This document shows, one piece after another, positions 47,480 through 61,354 of a stretch of DNA of 64,000 nucleotides. The notes beneath the pieces were generated by a model that saw nothing but the letters and a program-made list of their open reading frames with translations, was not told where the DNA came from and made no database searches. Position numbers and translations under genes: made by a program. Origin of the DNA: Todiramphus chloris collaris. Taxonomy: Eukaryota; Chordata; Aves; Coraciiformes; Alcedinidae. Position 1 is the stretch's first letter; each line of letters starts with the position of its first letter. The stretch is from the NCBI GenBank assembly GCA_025345505.1, contig JANVCC010000018.1, positions 37,315,203 through 37,379,202 on the forward strand, written 5' to 3'.

Positions 47480-48547
47480 TCACTCCCTCTGCGATTTTAA
47501 CTGAAGTGCTCCTGCAGGTTCAGATGTCCACTGTTTTTTCGGAGTCCTTTTCACTTGAGAGTAGTGGATCCAGGCAGGTGGATCCAGGCAGGTGTCTCCT
47601 TTATCTTAGCTGCAGTGAAGGTGGTCAGCAGCACCTGCTAAGGTCCATTCCACCTCTCCTGAAGGGGGTCTCCTGAAAAATTCTTAACATATACCCAGTC
47701 CCCAGGGTTGAAAAAATGAATGGGATTATCTAATCCTCTTGCCCTGGTTTCTGTCACGCACTTATTAATTCTGTCTAACTGTTTAGTTAGAGCTTATATG
47801 TATTGTGTTAAATATTATTCTCCCACCTGGTTCCAGTCTTCTCCCTGATATGGCATGTAGTATGATCTACCATATAAAATGTCAAAATTACTTAAGCCTT
47901 CTTTAGCCCATGGCTTGGTTCGTATTCTCAGCAGGGCCAAAGGTAATGCCTGGTATCAGTACATATTGGTTTCTTGACAAATTTTAGCAATTTGCTGTTT
48001 AATTAGATGATTCATTTTCTCTACATGTCCACTCACTTGTGGTCTATTAGGAGTATGCAATTGACAATCAATTCCTAATGCCTTGCTAATCTGTAGTATA
48101 ATTTCAGCAGTGAAATGTGTTCCCTGATCCGAGAACATTACAGAAGGTACCCCAAATATGTGTATTATTTCATGTAGAAAGGCCTTTGAAACTTCATTAG
48201 CTTTATTGTTTGACAAGGGAATGCTTCTGGCCATCCTGAAAAGGTATCTGTTAATACCAGTAAATGCCTATACCCCCCTTTTCTATGTAGCTCAGAAAAA
48301 TCAATCTGCTAGTGGTCCCCCAGAGCATTCCCCTTTCCAATCTGTACCAACTATATTCAATTACTAATACTGGGATTATTTTCAAACATATTTCACATTG
48401 TTGTGTTACCTGCCTGCCTGTTGTATATAAACTCCTCCTGACCAATCTCTGATTCAGAAATTTATGTAATGGATCTGCTCCCCAGGGAGTCTTGCTATGT
48501 TCCTCCCTCACAACTCCCCATACTAATTTGGCCCTACTAAAAAGCAA
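47480..48547 (-). pseudogene. ERV pol remnant (integrase)
   Basis: The 5' part (about 48547-48380) resembles the zinc-binding N-terminal domain, ending in TTGRQVTQQCEICLK. The catalytic core (48234-47956) includes DQGTHFTAE, with the second catalytic Asp, and HVEKMNHLIKQQ, with the Glu region. The C-terminal domain (about 47760-47480) shows GDWVYVKNF and RWNGP. Stops occur after the core, in the middle linker, and inside the C-terminal domain (right after WNGP). The pol stop is at 47482-47480, one base before the env ATG. It is typical of gammaretroviral integrase and clearly inactive. Confidence 0.85.
47564..47591. repeat. 14-bp tandem duplication in ERV integrase end
   Basis: Two exact adjacent copies of gtggatccaggcag (47564-47577 and 47578-47591). 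The 14-bp gain shifts the integrase frame near its C-terminus. Confidence 0.9.
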
Positions 48548-49502
48548 GACAATTGTGATGCTCTGCCCTAGGATATGTAAGATTGGTCCATCTGATTTTT
48601 GAAGGTGGAGGTTGTATTTGTAAAGGACAGAAAGAGGACGGAAGCATAGTTAATCCTATAACCAAGGTAATATTATTTAAAAAGCACAAATCAGCCATTT
48701 CATTTGTGAAATAATCTGTACACTTGAAGAGAAGGTAAACTAATGTACTGCTGAATTCCTAGGAGGGAACTCATGACATTGCAAATTCTTACCATGTACA
48801 CAAGCACATGTTCCCTGTCCTTATATTCCTGACTGGAGATGACAGATGAGCTTCTGATGCTAATGGGGTTGTGTCCTCCTATTACAATGAAAGTACTTGG
48901 ACAAGGTGGCTCCTGATGAAGGCCCTTATTCCCTCTAACCTGCTTTGCCTGGTGATGCTCTCTTGGATATTACCCAAAACTCAAAAGAGCTCACCCAGGC
49001 TCTCCAGGCAACAGGGGGAAAGACCTGGGCTGTTCAGAAGTTACGTCCTCTCTTTGCCTGGTTAAGAATGAAAAGAAGAATAGGATGATCCCATCCTGTT
49101 TTCAGGTTTACATAAACTTTGTGGGGAAAGTATGGGACAAGACTGCCACTCCTTGTCAGCACTGGGAACATGCTCTGCTTGGCTACAGAATATGCAGTTG
49201 ATAGGCAGATGCAATTTATGATGTAGTTCGTGTGACAAGAAGCAATTGCTCTGCCCGAGGTAATAAGCATGTGGTGTTTCTAAACACAGGGCCCTTGCAG
49301 AGCAGATAAGTGGTGTCATGAAGCTTGAGCTGGGGGCCTATTACAGACATGAATACTCTGATGCTCCTTGACCTGCAGTAGCTTCCAGAGGCTCAGTGTG
49401 CTCTCCCATCAGCATCCTTTGTGATGCCTGAGCCAGGGCCTCTTGAGACCCAGGCATGGATGACCAGGAGATGTACTTGCTGAGATTCTGTATTCCTTCT
49501 CA
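48548..49502. other. Unassigned sequence next to the ERV
   Basis: No retroviral motif is clear upstream of the integrase remnant. The region could be flanking host DNA or decayed retroviral sequence. Short open frames on both strands show no motif that I recognise. Confidence 0.5.
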
Positions 49503-49760
49503 AAAAAAGGGGGGAGTTTGTGCTATATCCGGCCAATAATCAGATCTGAGAGCCATCAGGGAAGAGCAGCTGACCCTCAGCCTCATCTGGAGCAGCTCCT
49601 AGGTGGAAGCCTGTGGTATTGTACAAGATATAAAAACATCTGGCTGCTATCTGGTCTTGGGAGAGGCAAGCAGCCCACTGCCCACAGACAGCCTCCCAAC
49701 AGTGTTGTGTAGGGGAGGTCAGGATTCCAGATGGGGGTGGAGAAGCTGCAGAGTGGCCCT
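49503..49760 (+). mobile_element. Possible LTR-like fragment
   Basis: A plus-strand polypurine-like tract (seven A, six G, at about 49503-49515) precedes TGTGCTATATCC. A CCAAT box follows at about 49532 and a TATAAAA at about 49632, the order and spacing found in LTR U3 regions. No polyadenylation signal or right terminus is clear. It could be an LTR remnant of a second, differently oriented element, or a chance arrangement. Confidence 0.22.
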
Positions 49761-52700
49761 GATAGCTTCATGCACAGTGCAATCCATTAATACATGCTAT
49801 AATGCAGCTGACTATTCCCACAGAAACCGACACACTTGCCAGAGTTGTTGTGCTCCCTGGCTAGTGCCAAGTGACCTGAACCAGGGTTATGTCTAAGGTG
49901 AAAAAGGGCTGGTGGCAAACAAGTGTGTTGCATATTGCTATCCTCCTTGGAGGGTTCAACCCTACCAGATAATGAAATTCCTTCCCTATTAAAGACTGCA
50001 GCACAGTGCATGGGACACTTGATACCAGGGGCAGGAGCACCTATCTGCTTTTTCATATTCATCTCTTCCTAAACCATCTATAGGAGATAGAATCCCAGGT
50101 TTCTTGTAGGTGTCTTAAGTGTTTCAGTCTTGACTGACGTGGCCTCTTCTAGCTGTGGACATCCCACTTAGCCCATCTGCAATTCCTGACATTGCACCCA
50201 TACATGAAAGAGCTCACTAACAGCTTTTTATGGACATAAATGGCTACAGAACCAGGTGATCCAAAGTTACTGCTCTCTGGACTCTGTGTGATACAGCCTT
50301 TCTGCTGAGTTCAGTAAGAGCTGTGGAGCAATTCTCTACTCCTCTAAACAATGGAAAAGCAAAGAGAACTTGAGAAGCTACCACAGTGTGCCGTAAGTTG
50401 TATTACCTGAACCACAAAAAACCCCAGCATTTGATGACAGTGCTCTATTTTATAGGAATGAAAAAGAACCTAAGTACTATTGAAGGGGGAAGCTCATCAG
50501 TGCTGCTTTATGCTGTTTTAAATGTCAGATAATCTATTTGAAATTATGCTAGTTCAGTGGGCCAACGCATCACAGGAAACAACTATTTTGTCACTTTATT
50601 TTTCTTTCTTTTCTTGGATTTCTCATGCATGCACTTAATCTTGCTTAAGGAGATATGAAGAGAGGAGGGGATCTCACTTGAGGAAGTGTTAATTGATATG
50701 TTTTCTTTCTCTTGAAGAACTAGGAGTTTATTGGCATGTTTAAGTAGTTTCCATGGACTGCAGTGGGAGTTTGTGACACAGCTTGATTATAGGGTTTGTC
50801 TCTTACAGGCAAAGTGAGGGATAAGACAAGATAGCTCTAGCATAATGAATACATATTATACTGGGAGTGTCCAAGCATTCAGAAACCTTATCCAGCCCAC
50901 CAGACTGGTTGTAGGCAGCAGCAAACTAAGAAATTACACATGTCCTCTCCTTCCATGAGTCCTGTGGGTCCAGCTTAATACATCCCTTTCCTTCTGCCTC
51001 CCACTGAATTACCACAGACCACACTAGGATCTGCAATAACTCGTTCTTACTTTATACCCACATTTCTGCAACAGAGGCAAGACTCACCTCGCAGGCTCTG
51101 GGAGGGAACGGCATGCAGAGAGGCAGCCTGTGGCTGTTGCCCATGTTGCTCCACACCCTGTGTAGGACACGCTGATCGGATGTGCACCTGACCCACAGCC
51201 ACTCTGGGAGCCCAGTGCTTGATGCAGGAGTGGATAAATTTTCCTCACCTTGTGATTTCAAATGGGGTGACCATGAATATAATTCTTCTGCAAACACAAG
51301 AGGGCACTCCCACCTCACTTCTCGGCACTTGTAAAAGGAAGTTCTTAATGGAACATCACAGAATTGCAGCTACTTCTCTGTACATGCTTTGATAACAGAA
51401 CGACCATTATGCATTTATAAGTATTTATAGACTATGCACTTATAAGCCATATTTAACAAATGTGGTCTTGATTTGGTGCTTTCTCCAGTATAGTACGTAT
51501 GAATACAACATTGACTTTAATCCTTGATTTCAGTGAAGTAAAAGCAAAACTCGTATGTCCTTGTAAGCAGAATTGCACTGCAACTGGGGGACTGCAGACT
51601 ACTTTTTGTGATTTCGGGTTCATTATTTCATGGAAACATTACTTCTTTTGTCTACAATAACAAATTCACTAAGAGGTACTACAGAAAGGTGGAAGGAGAT
51701 TTAAAGTTGTTAGGCTTGCCAACGCTCACACGTTTTGAAGTAGAATGTCAGTGATTCACTCACGTTTCCCTTATCCATTTGCTCTTGTCTTCCTGTGTGT
51801 GTTATGCTATCAATTCTTTGCACGCTCTAGTCACACATGAATAAATGTATTTTAAGCTTACCCAAGGGCCTTTCAGCAGTTGGAATCAAAGTCTCGCTTG
51901 ATCACTCAGAAAGGTTTGAACAGCTTTTTACGGTGTCCAGCACAGTAAATAAAAATCTAGGCTTGTGAAACAATTTTCTGCATATTTTAAAATACAAATA
52001 ATTGCTTTTTAAAGGGAAACACAAATGTACAATCCCTGAAGTCCACTGTGCTAATTAACTCTGTTTAAATGCTTACATTTCCTTCACTCAAAGGGATTTA
52101 TTTGGTATGGTCTAAAGCTTTTCCATGGGGAAATGAATTTTAATTGCACTTTTAGCCTCTTCACATTTTTTTCTGTGAGGTGTTTTTCTATCCCATTCCT
52201 GTGTAAATGGTATGCACCTTTGACGTTCAATTATCAGTCCGCTCCCTGTGAATCCTATTCTAGTCTCTGTTTTCTGTACAAAACAGAAAATGTGAGACAG
52301 TGGAATAAGGAGTGGGGTGGGAGGAAGGAGGCGTGTCAGTCTCTAATGGCAGATGTCAGAGTTGCTAATGTGAGCTTTGTCCAGATCCTTTTGGGGACCT
52401 TCTCCCGCTCTTCTTACACCTTCTTATTCCCATGCTTCTTTTGATCATTATGAACTTCACCACCCATTTCTTAAACAGCTCTCCCTTTGGGCAAGAGGTC
52501 TGATGTCTGTCTCTCACAACATTTTTGATTTGGGATGCTGAAAGCAAGGATCAGAAGAAGGATCACCACCAACTAATACAGAAAAACAGCTCTCTCAGGG
52601 AAAATATGCCAGAGTAGAAAGGTAAAGTACTAAAATAAGAAATGTGGGGAGTGCTGCCATTAAAGGCATGTGATTATGTGCTGTGGACTCTTGCATTCCT

Positions 52701-53137
52701 TCATGACACCGCTTTTGTATTTTATGGCCCAGAAGATCCATAAACTCATACCTGACTACTTCATAAAGCAGTTAAGTATGGTTCAAAAAGATTAAAGGCA
52801 GGTAAAGTGTTTGTAAAGTAACTTCTTGGGAAAATACTGAGTCTAACTGAATTTTCTGTTATTAGCTGCCTCTCAAAAGAAATCTGGTTTAAAAATATAC
52901 ATTTTGCCTAAAACAAATGGAGTAGTGACAGAGTGTTTTGGATCAAAGTACTCATTTAATTTCCAAGCATGATCTTCTCAGAAATAGCAAATGGTTTACA
53001 AGTATGGATGTTTCTGAAATGATGACCATAAAAGCTGACTTTTAGCTCTATTAATGAACTGTACTGGAGAGACTAGCTGCTCTGTAGAAGGTCAGCACCA
53101 GGAAATTGTTGTCCTCCAGTAAGGGTCAATAGTGATT

Positions 53138-53193
53138 ATTAAAACACAAGATATCAGTCCAAGATATTAAAACACAAGAAATCAGTTCGAGAT
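53138..53193. repeat. 28-bp tandem duplication
   Basis: Two adjacent 28-bp copies, starting attaaaacacaaga at 53138 and 53166, with three differences. Confidence 0.85.
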
Positions 53194-56100
53194 AGTCCCA
53201 TAGGATGTTTTTTCCCTGTATGTGCTTATTCTTATGTGTGACGAAATATAGACAGGAGGAGGAACTCATGGAGAGTAGTATAATTTGAAAATATACTGTA
53301 TGCTGGTTATGATTCTGGCTGTCTATAAGAAATTCTTCTAATTAATTATTTCAATTACTTATTACCTCTGATTATGTATTATCTATTTCTATTTATTTAT
53401 GGTTGCATTGTAAGACCCACACATCCCCTCTTCCATAGCAGCCAAACCCACTTCCCAATCACTTCTGCTGTCTGTCTGAGAGAGATGTGAGGTGCCCTGG
53501 CAGGCTCAGTGGCACGTGGCTGCACTACAGATTGAAAGGCTGACTAGTGCTTGTGTTTTCTTCATGGAAGGACGACTCTGGTCTCTTTCTTTTGAATGAA
53601 AAGTCCTGGAAAACTTGCAGGAACTTAATAGGAGCTCATAAACCTCTGTCAGTTTTGGTTAAAACTGTCCAGTGAGTTAACCTAGGAAAAATCTGCCATC
53701 CAAAACAATCACATAAGCTGGAAAAGCAAATTGATTTTTACAGGGTTTTCTTCATTTAGATTCCACTGAATCGGGACAACTAAGAAAGAATTTTCATAAC
53801 TTTTAATCTCTCTTTTTCATAGTAGAGTTTTTATCTTCTATTACTCTAAGGTCTCAAATGGAAGTGAAATTCATCTCCCATTCTCTTTGCAACTCTGAAA
53901 CAGTGGGTACAATCATCCCGAAACTGCCGTGCCAGGTCTGTTGTGCAGACTAGCACAGCCAGCAGATCTATGTAATGACTGAAAACATGCAGCCACTGTG
54001 GATTCAACCATTTTCACATCAGCTCCTGCTTTTTGTGACACCTTTAAGGTGTATTGAAAATAAAATAAAACAGCATTAAAACCACAAATGAGTTTTGGTC
54101 TTCCACTCTGTCTTTGGGCTGCATATGGAAAACTTGGCATTTTGTGTAGGGCATCCTCTGGTGCACGGGGCATATTGCAGTGCAGGGGGAGAGTCCTGTG
54201 GCACAAGAGGCAGTGTGGGGATGTGCTGAGTCCAGTGCTGTCCAGGGACAGCCAGTCTTAACAACCTGAACTCAGTAAGTACCATTTGTCAACCGAGCTG
54301 TAGCAATAAAGAGTTAAACTGTCTACGGTTAGGCTGCAGTTTTGGATGTGTTTAAACAGAACAGGAAACAATCACCAGTGAGAAAACTTGTGAAATGCCA
54401 AACACCAAAAGTGTTCGTTTAATTCTTATTTGCAAGTAAAACAGCAAATCTGTTTTACTTATAGAATTGGTGGATAGTAACTTAAAGTGGTCCTGTAGCT
54501 AGATCCTGGGAGGGATAAGCCCTGAATCTCACCCATGCTCAAAAACATGAGGCAAATTTAATTCTAGACTCTTCCATGGCTGCCTGCCCAGAGAAACCTG
54601 CCACAGCTAGTGACAGAGCACTTTCCCTCAAACAGTGTGGAAACCATCCAGTGGGCAAAGATGACTAGGGATGGATTGTTTTGAAACAATATACAAATAA
54701 TGCAGGGTATTAGTGTATTTGGCTGTCTGTATAGAAATTCAAGGAGCGATTGAGGGAGGAAAATCAGCGCGAAGAATTAAATGGGAAATTGTGAAGCAAT
54801 GCAGCAATAAATCTAACTAATGTCATGAAAACTTGATTCATGTTATTTGTGTATTAAGAGAATGGAATAGAGAGGGAATACACAAAAGCGTTCCAGTTTA
54901 CATATATAGTAACTCCAGCATCTACTGACATCAGAAGTCCTTCAGCTGACTTTACTAGACCTTTAATCAAAACTTACGTCACTGAGAAATATCAGAATGG
55001 AGACAAAAGAGCATGTAGAGCCTGAAAAATAAGAGACTGCTCTAGCCATCTGCTGCAGGTGATCACCGGCAAAGAAAAAGTGTCAGTAAAGCTCCCGAAA
55101 TTCCAAATGAAGCATCTCCAAAATTCTGCTGAGCAGAAGTTTCTCTTGAAAAGTAGGGCCATGCAATGGGATGGTCTTTAAGCTTCTTGGCTAATTATTT
55201 TAGCCAGATTCTCACCCTTTAAGGGATTTTAGTGTTTTTAAAATTTGTCTGCAACAAGAAAGCTACTAAATTTGGACACTGAGGGTTGAAAAAAGGGACT
55301 TTAAAATATAGCTGTTAGTTAAAAATTTGTAAATATTTTGAACTGTTGTTGCAGTTGTCCAGCATTCATGTGTCTTAATAAGAATATGCATAATATTCTC
55401 AGTTAAAAATGCATAAAATATTTTATTTTCATAGAAGTAAAGCACCTACAGGTATCAGAGGAACTTACTGTCAGAACAGATACTGGTCAACTTCAAAAAA
55501 ATCATCAGCATAGCACAGTAGCATATAGCATAGTATTTATGTTCCGGCCACCAGAAGAATGCAGTGGGTGTAAGATGAAGTTGAGAAGAATGCATTTGGT
55601 AATTCATACTTATTCTGTGTAAGCTAAGTGTAGGCATAGGTTTATGAGCTATGATATGTTCGTTTCTTAGGCAATTCTACAGATTGCTTACAAACTCTGC
55701 AAGCATCTTCTGTTATCAGTCCTTCAAGATCTGTTTTGGAGATGTTTCTGTAAATGAGTATTTCCTGTTATTGCTCTCTCTGATTTCCCTTTGTGAAGGG
55801 GAAACGTGTTGAAATGTGGTTTGTGTCTGACATCAAAAGAGATTTACTCTGCCGATCTAGAAATGCCCAGTACCCATGAGCTACTGTTGCTGGCTGGTTT
55901 GTTAGTCTGTGTGACCTACAGCAGACCCCCTGTACTGCAGTAACAAATGTGGGTTGTCCCATTCGAGACACATTCCTCGTGTTGTTGATGAACAGTCTGT
56001 GCCAATTCCTCCCTGGATCTGACCTTCATCCTAAAAAAGGAATGATAACAAAGTAGAACAAATCTCAGATCATGATTTCTCATGTGCTTGCGTTTCATAT

Positions 56101-58550
56101 TGTTCTAAGGGTGTCCCCTCACTGGAGTAGTATTATCCTTAAATTGACATCAGGTAAAGGCTGGCATATAGTTAATTTGGGTAGGTCATTTTCTTTTCCT
56201 GGATATATTATTGTAGTTCATGGTTATTGCTGCGATCTGTATTTGTTTCAAGCAATGTGCCAAACTTCACTCTGGTGCTTGGGTCAGAGCAAGACAGGAC
56301 CTATTTGGTATCATGATTCAGATAGTTCTTCCTTGTGGGGAGATCCAGAGGATGAGAAGCAGCTGTGAATGGGAGACTCCGTGGCTCAGGAATTGAAATC
56401 CCTACCCATAGTCCATGCACAAAAGCAATGCAGCTCTTCAGTGCTTAGAGCTGTAGTTTTCCTCTGTGTACATTTGTCCTGCAGGTTAGTGATGGACTAA
56501 AGGCAGTCTAATTGCAGGATGTTATTCTCCCTGCTACCTCAGTTTGTGTTCCCATCACCTCTCTTGTGTCAGCTCTAGCAGTGGTTCAGGCATGCCTCAA
56601 CTAAATCTTCTCTTCAGTAGGATTAGTTTCTAGTCAGATCAGCAAGGAAACCCAGCTCATCCCCCAAGGTAATGATTACTGAACATGGTGTGGTAGAAGG
56701 TCATGGGTGGCACAAGGGCACCCATTCAGTGGCACTGTGTTCTTTGACTACCTTGCCGTGGTCATGGGGCTACAGCAACAGACGGACATGCCTCTTACAT
56801 CTGTGTTTTCAAGGTTGACAGAAAACGATAGGATCTAGAAACACAGGGTAAGATTCTTCATCACAGCCAGTGGAATGACTGAAGCTGAGTTTTCTGCATA
56901 TTTCTGCCTCACAAAGCCTGTTCCCTCTCATTACAATAATTCCAGATCCCCCCTGTTCCCTCCCACAATTTCACTGTTTTCTCACTTTGTGAAGGTAGTG
57001 GTTACTTAGCTGAGAGAATTTAAAGGATGTCAAATACCAATACATTAAAATGATCTCTGAGAACCTGTCGAGAGCATGGAGGATGACAATGAATTCCTGT
57101 GCTACAACTGATTACACTCTAGCACGTTGAAAGAACCTGCAATTCACAAAGTGTTTTGCAAAAGATTTTAAAGGATGCTCATATAGCAGAATGAATGGTA
57201 GGCACCAGTGAACATGTTCTTAAAAGGAGAAGGTTGGATAAGATATCTCCAGTAAAGCTCAATTTCATTTTTACAATATGATGTTCTTACTCAAATTAGC
57301 CTGTATGGAAACTTGAGATAACTTAACACCAAAGTCACGGGTAAGCCTAAATTGATCACATTCCTACTATGCATTTTCTACAGTAACTCACATTGATTTT
57401 ATATTATGGTTCTGTTTTAATATTTTGTAAAATGTATGCCTTAAGTCCTTTTTCTTATTCCCATAACAATAAACTGTCTCTATCTGTAATGTGTAGAGGC
57501 AGCAGAGAGATACTATATGCAATATAGAAACACACCCATCAAATTATGCAGTTCTCATGCATCATAAAAATGATGATAATGTGTTTTCTGCACCAGATTT
57601 ATGGGATTACATTCTCTGTTACATTTCTCTTTCTGTTTTGTTCTTAGTCTCTCAAGCATTTATAAGTACTTGGGTATAGCTATCAAGGATGTCAACTGCC
57701 CTTTGTTACCATGGATCTCAGGACTGAAGTAATTATGAAAATAAATATATTTCAGAATACAATGTGGGCTCTAGAGTTATGTTTAGAATTACTAAGTTTC
57801 AAGATGCTGTCCTCCCAAATATGGTTGAGGGTTGGGGGGGCAATTTAGAACAGGTCTTTGTTCCCAAATAAAGGGACAGCATAATTTACCTGTAAGTAAT
57901 CTCAAGCTGCAGAGATCAGGCGGAAAGTCTAGAGCAAGGATGTCTTATCCTTGGTGGAAGCTGGCCAGGATGGAAAATACTATGAAACTGGACATACAAA
58001 CTGGACATGGGTCCTGATGGGATACACTCATGATACTGGGGCAGCTGGCTGATATGTGCACACAGAAATAATAGCTATAATTAGCTTTGTGACTTCCATT
58101 TTTAACAGTCAACACAAAAGATAATTTCAAAAATTAAAAGAGAGTTAATTCCAGTTGTTTCCTTGCCAGTACAAAGGACATCTAATCCATTCATTATGTT
58201 TTTCCTGGAACACCAGGGCTTTCAGCTCATTATGTTAAGGTATATTGAAAGAGAAATCACCTTACTTGAATATGGAAACTTAGAGCAATTTGGACACTAA
58301 TTAATAGTGCATCGGATTTCCCTTCCTTGAGGACACCAAATACATCAGAGTGGCAGGGCAGGTACCTGGGGAAGATATCAAGGTTAGCCAGTTGATTTCT
58401 CATGTTGCTATATCATATTAGAGACCTTAGGTTCTTGAGCTTCTCCTCCTTTATCAGTCTGGCCATTTGCAGTCTGTAGTAATGTCACAGCTGTTATTTT
58501 GGAAAAACAGCCATGGGTTGCACATCTTGACAGCTGTAGTGACCAGAATT

Positions 58551-58628
58551 GTTTTTTGGTTTTTGTTTTGTTTAGGTTTGGTTTTTTGCTTGTTTGTTTG
58601 TTTTGTGTTTGTTTGTTTGTTTGTTTTC
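58551..58628 (+). repeat. (TTTG)n microsatellite, interrupted
   Basis: Repeated TTTG units, with interruptions, over about 75 bp. The purest part is at about 58590-58625. Confidence 0.9.
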
Positions 58629-61212
58629 CAGAATACTGCATTAAAGTATAAAAGCTTTTCTAATCTCATGGAAGGTATTATGACTAATGCATTGTTTTAG
58701 ATTATGTGACAGTATACCTCTTTGTGGTTTCTCAAAAAAGGAGACAAATTCTCTTCTGAAATAAATTCATAGCAATAAGCTTTCAGTAGGGATGAATTTT
58801 CCCCCAGATGCCTGGCCATTTAAATTCTCTTCTTTATTTCTTCTACCTTCGTTCACCTAAATTCTTGCTCTTACACGTTACATTTTCACTCAACTAGTGT
58901 TACAGAAGGCTAAAATAATTTGATCTGCTACTTAAGTTTTTCAGTGAAAGCAGATGGACCTAATCATAACAGATAATACACATTTTACCTGTAGGTTATA
59001 TAATGCTATTTATTTCATTTTGACATGGGTAGGCAAGCTCAGTAAGGGTGAAAAGGTCTGTGTGAGGGGTATAGTTATTATTTCAAATTTAGAGATGACT
59101 TTTCATAAAATAGAAACTTTGAAAAAAGTGATCAAATTCCTGTTGTAAGAGCGAAGGGCTGCAACAGGTAATGAATTCCCCCCCCCCCAAGGGCATTCTT
59201 TTTGCAAAAGCCACCTATCAATTAAGCATGGTAAGAGGACACATTAAAGCTTTAAAGTACCACCTCGGAATTGAATGCATGTGAAACAACAGAAAGAGGC
59301 ATCTCTGATCAGCAACAATCCATTTCTAATAAAAACCTCATCCTGCTCACCTTAAAGCTAATTACAAGTGAAGAGTGCAGCTCCCTGCCTGAAAAACACA
59401 ACTCTGCCTTTGATCAGGGAAGATTTGCCTCCTCATCTTGAAACTACAACATCATTTTCTTTTGCAAAACATAATTTTTATGCCCTTGAAGCAAAATGGA
59501 ACAAAGGGTCACTGGGCAGTGGGATTTCCTTCCTGATTAATCGAAAGAACAGAATGGCACTACTGTGGTATTATTGCTGCTCTTTCAAAAAAAAATGGTT
59601 AAAATTGGCTTCTGGCTCTTCATTCCGCTGTATCTGTGTTTGTCTCCTCTAGGGGGCAATTTAACGCAAGCTATACACTTAGGAGTCGTATAGGCTGGCA
59701 AGAAAGGAACCTCTACCTTTGGTAATGGAGGTTGAGGCATTTATTTCCATTCACCATGGCCTTAAGAAGCCTGTTTTAGCCTAAACAAGCTAGGATGGCT
59801 TTATGTGGTTGCCTGTCCATAAATATTTTGCAAGGCGCTGCTTAGACTGTTGAAGTGCAGAAGGGTCTCTGTGCTCCCGGGGGCACATCAGCCATTTCCA
59901 GTCCGGTCAGAGGTCAAATGAAGTTTTCTGAATGTCCTCCTTTCCCAGAAGAAAGTGTCTTCAGCACAGGCCTGGGGACATCATCTGCCTTTTTTTTTTT
60001 TCCTGGGTTTCTTTTTTCCTCTTCCACCTGAAAAAGAAATGCATTACCATGAACAAATGTTTGCACTACTGCTGCTTGACTACCCACGTGAGGATCTTCA
60101 AGGCAGACCTGAGCTCATGGATAGGCTGCTGGGCAGGCACTCAGGGTGCTCAGGGACACATAGCAGGTAAATAAACCTGCCTGCCCTTGGGAAGCTGTGT
60201 CGTCTCTGTTCCTCAGTTTCCACAAGCAAAAAAAATGACAACAAACAGCTACATCTGATTAAAATGATGTTTCATAGGCCTTAACCAGGGTCCCTAGAAG
60301 AAGGGTTCTATAGATACCACTGCTAGGATATGCCAGTCCTCTTAATGGAACAAAATACATAAGTATCAGACAAGTTTTTAATCCTGCTCTCAGAAACAAT
60401 TTTCAGAAGAAGCATTAATAACCTTGCAGCATCACTGTCTTAACTGGGTTTAGCCCTGTAAAATTTGTTTCTCATCTTTTTAACCGTAAGTGCTTTGTAT
60501 TTCCATACTTCTTTAATCTTAAGTTTCTTTTATGTTTGAAGGCATAATATATTTTACTTATCAGTAATGATGTAAAAATAATGTAAGTAAATAAACCCAT
60601 AACAATATACTTAACCAGAGCTCAGATTTTACAAAACTGAGGACTCTTGCTCGGTCTCTCTTCAAAATGAAAAGAACAATGTTGACTAGAGGATACTCTA
60701 AGGAGTGGTTCAGTTAACACTTTGGAAACTTAGGTGTGCCGTGCTTGAGAAGGCAGCTGAATGCACCGTCATTCCCTGCGAAATCCCACCTAGCAGCTTT
60801 CAAAGCTTGTGCTTAAATGCTTGTCTGTTCTGTAACTCAAATCATGAAGCAACATAGGAAAACCAAAGTGGGAGATTCCCTGTGCTCTCAGCAGGGAGAG
60901 TCAGAAAGATCTGTGAAAGCAATTGGTAGTCAGCAAGTAAAGGCTGAAGTAGTCTGAAGTGCATTTGACTCAGGTAGTAGAAGCTGCAGAAACGTGTTTC
61001 CCCTGATATTGCCAAACAGATTTGTCAGTGTGGAAAATACCTTGAAACAAACAGGCTCTTGATATTAAACGAAGTACAAGATTATCTAGAGCATTTAAAA
61101 TCCCATTTAAACTTTTCATGAGGATAATCCTTCTCTTCTGCCTAAACCAGACTTGAAAACATTGCTCAGCAAGCCCTTCCTTAAAGCCTTTTGCATGAGA
61201 AGGGAAGAAAGA

Positions 61213-61354
61213 GCTGCTGGTATATCCTTGGAGATATTCAAAAGCTATCTGGACATGGTCCTGGGCAACTGGCCTTAGGTGGCCCAGCTTGAGCAGGGGG
61301 TTGGGCAAGATGTCCTTCAGGGGTTTCTTCCAACTTCAACAACTCTGTGATGCT
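61213..61354 (+). mobile_element. CR1 LINE 3' fragment, diverged
   Basis: The order 'ccttggagatattcaaaagc', 'tctggacatggtcctgggca', 'gttgggcaagatgtccttca' and 'tcttccaacttcaacaactc' followed by 'tctgtgatgctgtg' follows the CR1 3' end, though with more changes than the other copies. Confidence 0.85.

Larger units (their letters stand above)
45610..48547 (-). mobile_element. Truncated class I (gammaretrovirus-like) endogenous retrovirus
   Basis: Reading right to left: the integrase end of pol (about 48547-47480), env (47478 to about 46208), a polypurine tract (about 46148-46136) and a 3' LTR (46134-45610). The integrase sequence pattern and the CX6CC motif in the transmembrane subunit place it with class I avian ERVs. 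Stops and frameshifts are present in both genes. I do not see gag, protease, reverse transcriptase, a primer binding site or a 5' LTR, so the copy is truncated on its 5' side. It is an old, non-functional remnant. Confidence 0.85.
49761..61212. other. Gene-poor intergenic DNA
   Basis: About 11.5 kb of AT-rich DNA. I find no coding exon, RNA gene or promoter that I can support. Local repeats at 53138 and 58551 are listed. Open frames are short and lack family motifs. Conserved noncoding elements could be present but cannot be judged from a single sequence. Confidence 0.55.
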
